A DNA stretch of 64,000 nucleotides from Collinsella sp. AF08-23 (GCF_003479805.1 NZ_QUHV01000003.1:125751-189750), one strand, 5' to 3'; shown: positions 52,489 to 60,662, counted from the stretch's first letter. The notes: generated by a model from the letters alone, not told the origin. Made by a program: numbers and translations.

Positions 52489-52542
52489 CGATTAAAGCGA
52501 TTCGGTCGATTCCGTCGATTTGAGCGATATAATCGATTTGAG
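52489..52542 (+). repeat. Six in-register 9-bp units forming a promoter
   Basis: Consecutive units CGATTAAAG, CGATTCGGT, CGATTCCGT, CGATTTGAG, CGATATAAT, CGATTTGAG, each starting CGAT; the fifth contains TATAAT. GGATATGAC and TGGATGGGT continue the register toward the start of the AAA ATPase gene. Confidence 0.7.
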
Positions 52543-52568
52543 GGATATGACTGGATGGGTGATGCTAC

Positions 52569-53675
52569 ATGGCGTGTTCAAAGAAGTTCTTCAATCCGTT
52601 TAAGCCCAGCGCTGGGGCGGAGCCGCCGCGCATCATAGGTCGCGATCAGGTTTTCTTGGATTATGTCGGTGCGCTGGAGGGCGGCGCGGGCGCACCGGCC
52701 CGCTTGATGAGGGTGACGGGGCCGAGAGGATCGGGAAAGACCGTTCTGCTCACCGATCTGGGCGCCCGCGCTCAGGATATCGGCTGGAATGTGGTCAATA
52801 TCACTGCGGGTGTCAACATGGTGGACGACTTGATGTACGAATTGAGCCCAGATTCCTCCGTTGACTCAATCTCGCTCGCAGGCAATGCCGCGATAGCATC
52901 TGGTGAAGTGTCGATGGGCGTTAAGAGGCCGAACCTACGAGCGCTGATGAAGCGTCGTTGCGGCGAGGGGAAAGGGCTGGTAGTCACTATCGACGAGGTC
53001 CAAGATGCGCCGCTTGAGGCCATGCAGCTCATCGCCGGTTCGGTCCAGCACCTCATCAGGGAGAAGGAGAATATCTCGCTTGTGTTCGCCGGCCTCCCCA
53101 TGGGGGTTATGGATTTGATCAACGGCAAGGCGCTGACGTTTTTAAGGCGCGCCCAAAGCGAGGAGCTTGACTTTATCAGTCTCATCGAGGTGAAGCTGTC
53201 CTTCAAGGACGGGTTCGCCGCCTCGGGTTTGATTCTCGACGATGATCAACTTGAGATAATGGCGCATGCGACCGAGGGTTACGCGTACTTGATCCAGCTG
53301 ATCGGATATTACGTTTGGCGATTTGCGGACTTGCACCGCGCGAGTTCGATGCAGGTTTCCGACGAAGATATGCGCCTCGGTGTGGAAAACGCTATGACGC
53401 GATTCCATGAAGTGGTCCATGAGCCCGCGATCTCCAAGTTGACCAAAGGGGCGATGGAGTACCTTGTTGCGATGGCGCGAGAGGGCGAGCGCGCCTCGAC
53501 CGCCGACGTCGCGAAAAGGATGGGAAGGGAGCCGAAGGCCACGAGCTCATTTCGGCGTTCGCTCATACAGCACGAGGTGATTCAAAGTCCCGTTCGTGGA
53601 TATGTTGAGTTCTCCGTTCCTTTTTTGAGGGAGTACGTGCTGGATAACGCGGAGGAGTTGCTCGACAGGTACTGA
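52569..53675 (+). CDS. AAA ATPase with C-terminal winged helix
   Basis: A 368-residue ATP-binding protein. Seen: an IIGRDQVFLDYVGAL N-terminal box, Walker A VTGPRGSGKTVLL, Walker B LVVTIDEVQDAPLEAM, sensor-like LVFAGLPMGV, and a C-terminal DNA-binding-like domain (TADVAKRMGREPKATSSFRR). The layout is like Orc1/Cdc6-type or STAND-type ATPases carried on mobile islands, with no assigned function. The frame is intact, unlike its neighbours. The ribosome site is weak; the 9-bp repeat promoter lies just upstream. Confidence 0.75.
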   Translation: MACSKKFFNPFKPSAGAEPPRIIGRDQVFLDYVGALEGGAGAPARLMRVTGPRGSGKTVLLTDLGARAQDIGWNVVNITAGVNMVDDLMYELSPDSSVDSISLAGNAAIASGEVSMGVKRPNLRALMKRRCGEGKGLVVTIDEVQDAPLEAMQLIAGSVQHLIREKENISLVFAGLPMGVMDLINGKALTFLRRAQSEELDFISLIEVKLSFKDGFAASGLILDDDQLEIMAHATEGYAYLIQLIGYYVWRFADLHRASSMQVSDEDMRLGVENAMTRFHEVVHEPAISKLTKGAMEYLVAMAREGERASTADVAKRMGREPKATSSFRRSLIQHEVIQSPVRGYVEFSVPFLREYVLDNAEELLDRY

Positions 53676-53713
53676 ATGGCAGCGACTGCTGACCGTATAG
53701 GAGGAGGAGCATA

Positions 53714-53881
53714 GTGTTCACGACGAACGTGGAGTTCAGCAGGTGGGGCACGGTCTTCGCGGACGACAAGCTGGCCGCCGCGATCGTGGACCGGGTGGTC
53801 CACCACGGAAGGCTCGTCGAGTTCGGGGGCCCGAGCCACCGGCTCGAGGAGTCCCTCATGCTGGGCAAGTCAGGAATATAG
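53714..53881 (+). pseudogene. istB: IstB C-terminal fragment
   Basis: Fifty-five codons read FTTNVEFSRWGTVFADDKLA, then IVDRVVHHGRLVEF and SHRLEESLML, the end of an IS21 helper ATPase. Everything before the TTN block is missing. It differs at many positions from the istB that follows, so it comes from another element, not a local duplication. Confidence 0.8.
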
Positions 53882-53913
53882 GGGCGTGCCCGCGCCCGAT
53901 CCCGAAAACTTTC

Positions 53914-54603
53914 GTGGCGAAACCCGAAAGAAAGGAGTGCTCTTTTACGAAAGCGAGGCTTGACGAAACACAGCAGGTCGAGTACCTGGCGGGCTACCTC
54001 GAGGCGGAGCGCGACAGCCGGGACGCCTCGAGGCGCGCCCAGCTGCTCAGGCGCTGCGGGCTGCCGGCGCCCAAGACCTTCGACGGGTACGACTGGTCCG
54101 CGGTCTCGTGGCCCGACGGCCTCGGCCGGGAGGACCTGCTGTCGCTCTCGTTCCTCGAGCGCCGGGAGGACCTCGCGCTCATGGGCGACGTCGGCACGGG
54201 CAAGACCCACATGGCGAGCGCCCTGTGCCAGCTGGCCTGCGACAGGCGCCCGGGGGCCCGCTTCTTCACCGCCTCCTCGCTCGTGATGCGCCTTCGCCGC
54301 GCCCGCGACGAGGGAAGGCTCGACCGCGAGGCCGCGCAGATCGGCCGCGCGGCCCTGCTCGTCATCGACGAGCTGGGCTTCCCGCCGCTCGATGCCGACG
54401 GGGCGCGGCTCGTGTTCCAGGTCTTCGCCGACGCCTACGAGCGCCAGTCGGTGGTGATCACGACGAACCTGGAGTTCTCCCGCTGGGGATCGGTCTTCGG
54501 GGACGACCAGATGGCGGCCGCGGTCATCGACCGCATCGTGCATCACGGCAGGCTCGTGCAGTTCAAAGGAGAGTCGTACCGCGTGCGCCACGCACTCATG
54601 TAG
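53914..54603 (+). CDS. istB: IS21-family helper ATPase IstB
   Basis: A 229-residue DnaC-like ATPase that assists the IstA transposase. Seen: LDETQQVEYLAGYLEAERD, Walker A LMGDVGTGKTHMA, Walker B ALLVIDELGFPPLDADGARL, and VITTNLEFSRWGSVFGDDQM. The family start is unclear: GTG at 53914 is the only in-frame start before the conserved part, yet AAAGGAG lies at 53931-53937. Either the first codons changed or coupling to a lost istA provided the start. istA is absent. Confidence 0.75.
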   Translation: MAKPERKECSFTKARLDETQQVEYLAGYLEAERDSRDASRRAQLLRRCGLPAPKTFDGYDWSAVSWPDGLGREDLLSLSFLERREDLALMGDVGTGKTHMASALCQLACDRRPGARFFTASSLVMRLRRARDEGRLDREAAQIGRAALLVIDELGFPPLDADGARLVFQVFADAYERQSVVITTNLEFSRWGSVFGDDQMAAAVIDRIVHHGRLVQFKGESYRVRHALM

Positions 54604-54691
54604 GGCGGGCTGCTCAAAAACGGTGCGCACATTCCGTGCGCGCCCTGCTCAGATTTTACTGCCCATTCTGCTCAAATCTACTTGACGAAAC

Positions 54692-55092
54692 GCCCGCAAG
54701 GAGCCCGTCGCGGTGGTCTGCGGGCGCGGCAAGCCCTCCGCCGCCCGCATCGGGGCGGCGCTCGGGGGCCGCGTCGCGGAGGGCGCGACGCTCGTCCGCG
54801 ACCGCGAGAGGGCCCATGACGTCCCCGTCAGGGAGAACGGTCTTGCGGACGAGTCCTACAAGGCGGACGCGCGGGACCCGGAGTACCTGGAGGCGATGGA
54901 GCTGGTGAGCAACCTGCGCTCGTGGCTCAAGCGCTACCTCTGGCGCTTCACCGGCATGGACCCCGGGAACCTGCAGTCCTACCTGAACCTCTACGTCTAC
55001 TTCTTCAGGGTCAGCGCGACGACGAGAGGTGGCCCAAGATCGCAAGGGTGGTCCGCCATCTGCTCATGGCCGAAGCGAGGTTCCGCAGGTGA
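54692..55092 (+). pseudogene. IS1595 (ISXO2-like) transposase C-terminal fragment, frameshifted
   Basis: Sequence reads VAVVCGRGKPSAARIGAAL, VREN, YKADARDPEYLEAMELVSNL and WRFTGMDPGNLQSYLNLYVY, typical of the end of ISXO2-like transposases. A one-base shift near 55018 moves into DDERWPKIARVVRHLLMAEA ending at 55092. The zinc-ribbon and catalytic N-terminal parts are missing. Confidence 0.7.
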
Positions 55093-55133
55093 GGGGCGTT
55101 CCCCTATCACCTATCTGGGTGACTGTTAGAAAA

Positions 55134-55166
55134 AGAAAAAGGGAGATCGACTGGTCAATCTCCCTT
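55134..55166 (-). terminator. Terminator of the Abi-family gene
   Basis: Minus-strand AAGGGAGAT...ATCTCCCTT stem with a 10-base loop followed by TTTCTTTTTC. Confidence 0.85.
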
Positions 55167-55233
55167 ACGGCTATTTGCCGTTTATTGATGATGACTCTAA
55201 TTCAAGAGTTCCGAACTGTCAAGTTAAGAACTA

Positions 55234-56223
55234 TTATCGACTCATGAGATATCGCTCGGTTGCGACGAGTTTCTGTCTGTCTCCTGTACCAACAATTCTA
55301 ATATATCTGTCGGTTCCAATTTCCTCCTGTAAATCTCTCAACAGGTTTCTGCAGTCTCTCAGAAATGACCTTGCGGGTGTCGTGCGCTGAGACACTTTGA
55401 ATCCGATAATTGTGACGAGGGAGATATAGTCAATGAGTGTATCGAATCTGGGCTCATATGAAAGTCCTAATTCGTTTTTTAGAAGCGCGCCGGTAATGTG
55501 AAGATGCTTGTTCTGTTTTTCCAATTTGGCATGCGGGCTAAACCGCGCATCGAACACAACCAGATTATGAGCAATCGCATTTCTAAGAGGGCGAAGGGTT
55601 TCAATAATGGATGCGAGAAGTTCAAGATTGGAACCGTCGAATCCAATGTCTTTCAATATGACCTGAGTGGTTTGTGGAGGGAGGCTTTGGCAGAGCTTGT
55701 ATAAATTTCCGAGAGTCATGCTTTCAAAAATACTCCAGAGGGGAGCGTCATCATCTCGATCGACATAGTGTTTTACATGGCTATCTGAATACCTGTTCTT
55801 GACGATACCGATTAAGGTGGTTTTGAGCTGTAATTTATTTAGCATTGCGGTCTTATTGATTGTGCCGTTGGGTAATTTGCAGTCATTCAGGCCATTTTTG
55901 AGAAATGATGACAGGGAAGGGTCTTGTAAGTTTTCTACAATGCGAGCAAGAATAATGTTCTTAAGTGCGGTTTCGATATACATAATCTGTGGGTAGAATG
56001 CTGACTTAACCCGAGCATCGAAATGATAAACATATTCAAGGTCTGCAAAAGATCTAAGCTCAAGTTTTGCATCGGGTCTGCGAATATAGCGGTAGCCCTT
56101 GTATCCATGGAAGTATCCCATGTTGCGCAGACGAATCTTGCGGCTGCTGCCGTACAGGTCTTTCATGCCGTGGTCATCTCGGAGGTGTTTCATGAGCATA
56201 TTGAGAGTGTTTCCTCGTTTCAT
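55234..56223 (-). CDS. Abi-family abortive infection protein (HEPN-type)
   Basis: A 329-residue Abi_2/AbiD/AbiF-like protein. Seen: LRNMGYFHGYKGYRY (LxxxGYYRxxxY-type block), DARVKSAFYPQIMYIETALK, PLWSIFESMTLGNLYKL, and LRPLRNAIAHNLVVFD holding an R-x4-H motif of HEPN ribonucleases. Family members abort phage infection, probably by RNA cleavage. It is markedly more AT-rich than the core genes, consistent with transfer. The ATG at 56223 follows GGAGTG; a TATACT -10 is at 56293-56298 on the same strand. It has its own terminator. Confidence 0.85.
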   Translation of the reverse strand: MKRGNTLNMLMKHLRDDHGMKDLYGSSRKIRLRNMGYFHGYKGYRYIRRPDAKLELRSFADLEYVYHFDARVKSAFYPQIMYIETALKNIILARIVENLQDPSLSSFLKNGLNDCKLPNGTINKTAMLNKLQLKTTLIGIVKNRYSDSHVKHYVDRDDDAPLWSIFESMTLGNLYKLCQSLPPQTTQVILKDIGFDGSNLELLASIIETLRPLRNAIAHNLVVFDARFSPHAKLEKQNKHLHITGALLKNELGLSYEPRFDTLIDYISLVTIIGFKVSQRTTPARSFLRDCRNLLRDLQEEIGTDRYIRIVGTGDRQKLVATERYLMSR

Positions 56224-56532
56224 TTTCACTCCAGTCTCCGAGAGTGTCGCCAATTACAATAGCAATGGGTGTTTCTGTTCAATCCTATTTGCAGTATAAG
56301 ATTCGATTGAAGAAAAATAAATCGATTCGATGCGTAAAGGGATGCGCTGTGCTTCATCTTTATGTCTCTCCAAGTCCGATCTCGTGCCGCGCTTCGAGTT
56401 GGGGTGGATGTGATGGGGTTGCGGAAGTGTGAAAGAGTCTTTGTTTGGAGCCTCTCTTTTGGCTAGGTGGGCAATACTTAATAAAGCAAAAGCGCGTGCT
56501 TTGCCTAACGGTGTCCCAGCTGCACAAGCTGT
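56224..56532. other. AT-rich intergenic region upstream of the Abi gene
   Basis: It holds the probable Abi promoter (TATACT on the minus strand at 56293-56298). The part from 56340 to 56430 is GC-richer and may be leftover core DNA. No gene is recognised. Confidence 0.4.
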
Positions 56533-57318
56533 TTAACTCATATCGGTGAAAAACCGACTCAAATCCTGGAGCTCAATACTTGCACTTAAACGTATCGGGA
56601 ACTCGCGCGGTTCTGCAATTTGTTTCTTGGTCAGTATAAAACGATATTCCTGCTCCTTGTCGAAGAACACGTCTTTGCACAGTAGGGAGCGAAAAACGTA
56701 TTGGGATTGAAAGGAATAGGTAATTTTTCCGTCTTTCTTTAGTGGGGGCACATCCTGCATCAGATACTTGAAGTAGTCCAAACTGTTTACAGGTCCATAT
56801 TCACTCTGGATGCCAGTCAAATCATAATATTTCACCAAGTCGGAAATGCATCCTTCTCCAACAGAAGAGCGAACGTCTTTAACAAAGCGTTCAGGTTCTT
56901 TTATGATTGCTACTGTATCTGCTTTGGGAAAATGAGAACTTATGTTTTCTCTTATTTCGTGCGATAACCGAATGAAAATACTGCCGTCTTCTTTTTCCAT
57001 GCTGTCTTTTTCAAAGCAGGCAAAAACACAGAAGACCGGAAGTAAGTCGGCGGGTTCGAAATACAGGGGTATCGCACCATTTTTCATGGGCGGAAGCAAA
57101 ACAGAGGCATCACCTTTAGCTAGCTTAATTTGATTGGCTATAAGCTCCGTGCCGCCTTCTAAGCGATCTCCCTGGCCTTTGATGGCATGCTGCATCTCAA
57201 AAGCACGTAGTGTTTGAGCGTTGGAGAAGTATAAATTGCCTTGCTGCATTCGTTCTAGATACCTACGTTCACCAAACTTTAAAAATGCAATTATTCTCTG
57301 CATACATTCCTCCGTCAT
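56533..57318 (-). CDS. AT-rich gene of unknown function in the defence island
   Basis: A 261-residue soluble protein that I do not recognise. Visible features: IIAFLKFGERRYLERMQQGN and LYFSNAQTLRAFE then QGDRLEGG near the N-terminus, a FCVFACFEKDS strand, and EQEYRFIL near the C-terminus. The N-terminal layout (position, film of small strands, GDxxEG) loosely recalls DUF2971-like defence-associated proteins, but this is not enough to assign. It starts at ATG 57318 (or 57303, next to GGAGGA). It shares orientation and base composition with the Abi gene. Confidence 0.6.
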   Translation of the reverse strand: MTEECMQRIIAFLKFGERRYLERMQQGNLYFSNAQTLRAFEMQHAIKGQGDRLEGGTELIANQIKLAKGDASVLLPPMKNGAIPLYFEPADLLPVFCVFACFEKDSMEKEDGSIFIRLSHEIRENISSHFPKADTVAIIKEPERFVKDVRSSVGEGCISDLVKYYDLTGIQSEYGPVNSLDYFKYLMQDVPPLKKDGKITYSFQSQYVFRSLLCKDVFFDKEQEYRFILTKKQIAEPREFPIRLSASIELQDLSRFFTDMS

Positions 57319-57660
57319 TACGCGTCTATCAGTTCAGTTGATGTTGTATTGATGCTATGAGGGTGTTCGTTTAAGAATTGTATATTAATGCGCTTCCATT
57401 CAATAAGCGCTATCTAGAAACGATGGTACCTACAGTTCCTCGATTTCTGGCTTTATTAAAGGGCTGAATACTCAAGCGGTATGCAAGTCATCGAGTTTTC
57501 ATGTGGAGTTAACCGAAGCCGTATCATATAACTGCACTGATGCTTTCCCTGCTTTGCGTGCATTTGGACGTCTCGAAACCCATCGACTTGTTCTCCGGCG
57601 CTTTTGCTTTGATTTTTGAAGTAATGATTGAACAAGTTAATTTGATGATGGAGGTTCATA
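57319..57660. other. AT-rich intergenic region
   Basis: About 340 bases with no supported gene. Base composition is unlike the core genome. It presumably contains the minus-strand promoter for the 56.5-kb gene. Confidence 0.4.
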
Positions 57661-57741
57661 TGAACGATTCGATGATGCTTCTCATGTTGGCGGCTGGCTT
57701 AAGTGGAGGTTCCGGACGTGATGCCGTTGGGCAGGATTAGC
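57661..57741 (+). CDS. Candidate 26-residue small protein
   Basis: An ATG 6 bases after GGAGG opens a 26-codon frame starting MNDSMMLLMLAAGLSGGSG, a short hydrophobic helix followed by Gly/Ser. The spacing and strength of the ribosome site are good. It may be a small membrane peptide or toxin-like product; no relative is recognised and it overlaps the tRNA-like sequence. Confidence 0.35.
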
Positions 57742-57779
57742 GTACTTAAGCCGTGGGTTCGATGCCCAAGCCTCCACCA
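57705..57779 (+). other. tRNA-3'-end-like sequence, possible attachment site
   Basis: The segment ends TGGG-TTCGATG-CCCA-AGCCTCC-A-CCA, a T-arm, acceptor strand and CCA, and GGAGGTT 75 bases upstream pairs with AGCCTCC. D-arm and anticodon arm cannot be drawn; instead GGCTTAAGT (57696-57704) pairs with ACTTAAGCC (57744-57752). It may be the tRNA/tmRNA 3' end left by an integrated element. Confidence 0.4.
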
Positions 57780-57856
57780 CTTTTGGCAAGATGCCATTAC
57801 CCACGTCATCCGTTGTGCTAAATTCAGTTTAACTGTTCAAATCTATAAATCTAATA

Positions 57857-57888
57857 TTGATATCTGAACACTGTTCAGTATACTGAAC
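57857..57888 (+). promoter_or_regulatory. Promoter and operators of the choline operon
   Basis: TTGATA (57857-57862), 16 bases, TATACT (57879-57884). The spacer and -10 are covered by two overlapping palindromes, CTGAAC-ACT-GTTCAG (57864-57878) and GTTCAG-TATA-CTGAAC (57873-57888); another CTGAAC half-site is at 57902-57907. A repressor bound here would block RNA polymerase. The first gene of the operon itself carries an HTH domain. Confidence 0.75.
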
Positions 57889-57920
57889 TGAGATACTAGT
57901 TCTGAACATAGGAGTCCGCC

Positions 57921-59690
57921 ATGCCCCTCTCGAGAAGATCATTTGAGGTTCTAAACCGTATTCGTGAGTGCTCTGGATGTGGCCAGCGAGAGATCGCCGA
58001 GAAGACTGGTCTATCTCTGGGTACTGTCAACGCTGCAGTCAGAGATCTTGCGAAACAGGGCCTTATTGACGGTGCTGAGATAACCGATGCTGGATTCGAG
58101 GCCTTGCATCCATACAAAGTCGATAATGCCATCATCCTGGCTGCCGGCCTCTCTAGTCGCTTTGCACCCATCTCCTATGAAAAACCCAAAGGTCTCTTGC
58201 GGGTTAGGGGAGAGGTACTTATTGAGCGTCAGATTGAGCAGCTCCGAGATGCAGGTGTCTCCGACATTACAGTCGTGGTGGGTTATAAAAAGGCGTATTT
58301 CTTCTATCTTGAAAGTAAGTACAGCGTGAGTATTGTCGTTAACGATGAGTATGCTTCGCGCAACAACCATTCTTCGCTCTATCGGGTTCGCAATCGGCTG
58401 GGGAACACTTACGTCTGTTCCTCTGACGACTATTTCACGACTAATCCTTTTGAGCCGTACGTCTGGCATGCATATTACGCTGCTCAATGGTCGGAGGGCT
58501 CAACGAGCGAGTGGTGTATGAAGACGGGTTCTCATGACCGTATCATTGACGTCTCCGTAGGCGGCTCCCACGCTTGGTACATGCTTGGGCATGTTTATTT
58601 CGATCGAGCCTTCTCTAAACATATGGTTGAAGTGCTCGAATCGGAGTATGACAAGCCCGAAACGATTGACAAGCTTTGGGAGGATTTGTTCATCGACCAT
58701 ATCAAGGAATTTGATATGGTGATTCGTCCGTATGATGATGGCATTATTAATGAGTTTGACTCTCTCGATGAGCTTCGTGTTTTCGATCCGGCTTTTATCG
58801 AAAATGTCGATTCCGATATCTTCGATAATATCGTCCAGATTCTAGGCTGTTCAAAGAGCGAGATTCATGATGTCTATCCGCTTAAGCAGGGGCTTACAAA
58901 TCTTTCCTGCCATTTCGCGACAGACTCCGGTGAGTATGTGTATCGTCATCCAGGCGTGGGAACTGAATTGCTGATTGACCGCGAGGGAGAGGTTGCAGCG
59001 CAGAAGGTTGCGCGTGAACTTGGACTTGATGGCACGTATATTTTCGAGGATCCCAAGCGTGGTTGGAAAATAAGCAAGTTTATTCCTAATTGTCGAAATA
59101 TCGATCCACATGATGCCGGGCAGGTCGCAAAAACTATGCGCATGGCTCACGATCTCCATGCATGCGATGTGATTGTCGACAGGCATTTTAATTTCTTCCG
59201 AGAAGCCAAGCGATACGAAGCCTTGCTGCTCGAAAAGGGTCCGATTGATATCCCCGGCTATCATGAACTTGCCGTTCGCTTCGACAGGCTCGCATCGCAT
59301 GTTAATGAAGACGGGGCACCCGTTTGCCTTTGCCATAACGATTTCTTTGAGCTTAATTTCCTCGTTGACGAGGACGACGCCTATTACCTTATTGATTGGG
59401 AATACGCCGGAATGAGCGATTATGCCAACGATTTCGGTACATTCTGCGTGTGCTGTCAATTGTCCGAGAAAGAAGTGGATAAGGCTCTAGTTGCGTATTT
59501 CGATCGTGAACCCACCTTGGAGGAGCGTCGTCATAATCTCGCACATATCGCGCTTGCCGGCTGGTGTTGGTATCTTTGGTCGCTTCTCAAAGAAGCCGAG
59601 GGTGATTTTGTGGGTGAATGGCTTTACATCTACTACAACTACGCAGTTCTTTATATCGACAAGGCGCTTGCTCTGTACGGGGAGGAGTAG
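57921..59690 (+). CDS. Fused HTH regulator / phosphocholine cytidylyltransferase / choline kinase (LicC-LicA)
   Basis: A 589-residue three-part protein. Residues 1-62: winged helix (GCGQREIAEKTGLSLGTVNA). Residues 68-300: nucleotidyltransferase of LicC type (AIILAAGLSSRFAPISYEKP, then KGLLRVRGEVLIERQ). Residues 330-575: LicA/APH-type kinase with catalytic H-N-D at 472-474 (CHNDFFELNFL) and the metal-binding D492 (LIDWEYAG). Predicted reactions: choline to phosphocholine, then CDP-choline for decorating surface polymer. Overlapping palindromes at its promoter suggest it also regulates its own operon. AGGAG precedes the ATG; licB follows after 3 bases. Confidence 0.88.
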   Translation: MPLSRRSFEVLNRIRECSGCGQREIAEKTGLSLGTVNAAVRDLAKQGLIDGAEITDAGFEALHPYKVDNAIILAAGLSSRFAPISYEKPKGLLRVRGEVLIERQIEQLRDAGVSDITVVVGYKKAYFFYLESKYSVSIVVNDEYASRNNHSSLYRVRNRLGNTYVCSSDDYFTTNPFEPYVWHAYYAAQWSEGSTSEWCMKTGSHDRIIDVSVGGSHAWYMLGHVYFDRAFSKHMVEVLESEYDKPETIDKLWEDLFIDHIKEFDMVIRPYDDGIINEFDSLDELRVFDPAFIENVDSDIFDNIVQILGCSKSEIHDVYPLKQGLTNLSCHFATDSGEYVYRHPGVGTELLIDREGEVAAQKVARELGLDGTYIFEDPKRGWKISKFIPNCRNIDPHDAGQVAKTMRMAHDLHACDVIVDRHFNFFREAKRYEALLLEKGPIDIPGYHELAVRFDRLASHVNEDGAPVCLCHNDFFELNFLVDEDDAYYLIDWEYAGMSDYANDFGTFCVCCQLSEKEVDKALVAYFDREPTLEERRHNLAHIALAGWCWYLWSLLKEAEGDFVGEWLYIYYNYAVLYIDKALALYGEE

Positions 59691-59693
59691 AAC

Positions 59694-60635
59694 ATGAAGT
59701 ACGGTCTGTTCAGCGGTGTTCTATGGGGACTCGATACAGTGATTCTTGGAATCGGGCTTGCCCTTGCACCATATATTGGATCAGTGGAGGCGCTTGCTTT
59801 TGCCTCCATCGTCGGTTCGTTTTTACATGATGCGTTTTGCGCTATATGGTTGCTTGGTTATATGGGCGTACGCCATCGTTTTGCCGACACCCTTAACGCC
59901 CTCAAAACAAGGTCGGGGAAGGTCGTGATGGCTGGTGCCCTGCTTGGAGGCCCTATTGGAATGACGGGGTATGTGGTTGCCATTGCCAATCTGGGGGCCG
60001 CTTACACTGCCATCATCTCTGCTTTCTATCCAGCAGTTGGTGCATTTCTCGCGTTCCTGCTGCTTAAAGAGAAGATGACCAAAGGCCAGATTGTTGCCCT
60101 ATTTGTGGGTCTCTTTGGCGTAATGGCCATGGGACTGTTGTCTGCCGGTGACTCTCAGGTTGTAAATGCTCCATTCGGATTGCTTGGCGCTCTCTTGACC
60201 GTTGTCGGTTGGGGTTCTGAGGCTGTCTTATGCGCATGGGGCATGAAGGACGACTCTGTTGATAATGAGACGGCTTTGCAGATCAGAGAGACGACATCCG
60301 CCCTTGTATACGGGCTGATTGTTTTGCCCGCCATGGGGGCCTGGGGCTTTACTTTGCAGGCCATTCCAAGTTTGGCGACTGGCTACATCGCGCTCGCTGG
60401 CTTGGCGGGGGCTGCTTCATATCTCTTCTACTACAAGGGTATCGCGGTGATCGGTGCCTCTCGTGCGATGGCGTTGAATATTTCTTATTCTGCCTGGGCG
60501 GTACTGTTCGGCCTTATTCTGCTGGGGGCGGTTCCAACTATTTCTACTATTATCTGCTGCATGGTAATTCTTGTGGGTACGATCCTTGCAGCGTGCGACT
60601 GGAATGAGCTATTTGGAAAGAAAGCAGTTCGGTAA
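59694..60635 (+). CDS. licB: LicB-like choline transporter (EamA/DMT family)
   Basis: A 313-residue membrane protein with ten predicted helices in two EamA halves. Seen: GLFSGVLWGLDTVILGIGLA at the N-terminus and the second-half GASRAMALNISYSAWAVLFG. LicB proteins import choline for phosphocholine decoration. It begins 3 bases after the LicC-LicA fusion gene and shares its promoter. Other EamA substrates are possible in principle, but context favours choline. Confidence 0.85.
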   Translation: MKYGLFSGVLWGLDTVILGIGLALAPYIGSVEALAFASIVGSFLHDAFCAIWLLGYMGVRHRFADTLNALKTRSGKVVMAGALLGGPIGMTGYVVAIANLGAAYTAIISAFYPAVGAFLAFLLLKEKMTKGQIVALFVGLFGVMAMGLLSAGDSQVVNAPFGLLGALLTVVGWGSEAVLCAWGMKDDSVDNETALQIRETTSALVYGLIVLPAMGAWGFTLQAIPSLATGYIALAGLAGAASYLFYYKGIAVIGASRAMALNISYSAWAVLFGLILLGAVPTISTIICCMVILVGTILAACDWNELFGKKAVR

Positions 60636-60662
60636 TCTCGAATTGAGGAGTGGCCTTAGGAC

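Larger units (their letters stand above)
53714..54674 (+). mobile_element. IS21-family remnants (two different IstB copies and an end)
   Basis: A C-terminal istB fragment, a nearly complete second istB, and a downstream set of three CTGCTCA repeats (54610-54616, 54645-54651, 54668-54674) of the multiple-terminal-repeat type found at IS21 ends. No istA is present, so the element cannot move by itself. Confidence 0.65.

Noticed and set aside
57540..57740. A 66-codon frame upstream of the choline operon
   Set aside because: Its first ATG lacks a ribosome site; the internal ATG at 57661 with GGAGG is the only plausible start.
57705..57779. A functional tRNA (including tRNA-Sec)
   Set aside because: Only acceptor and T-arm can be drawn; D- and anticodon arms are absent, and length and sequence do not match tRNA-Sec. 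Kept only as a tRNA-like/attachment candidate.
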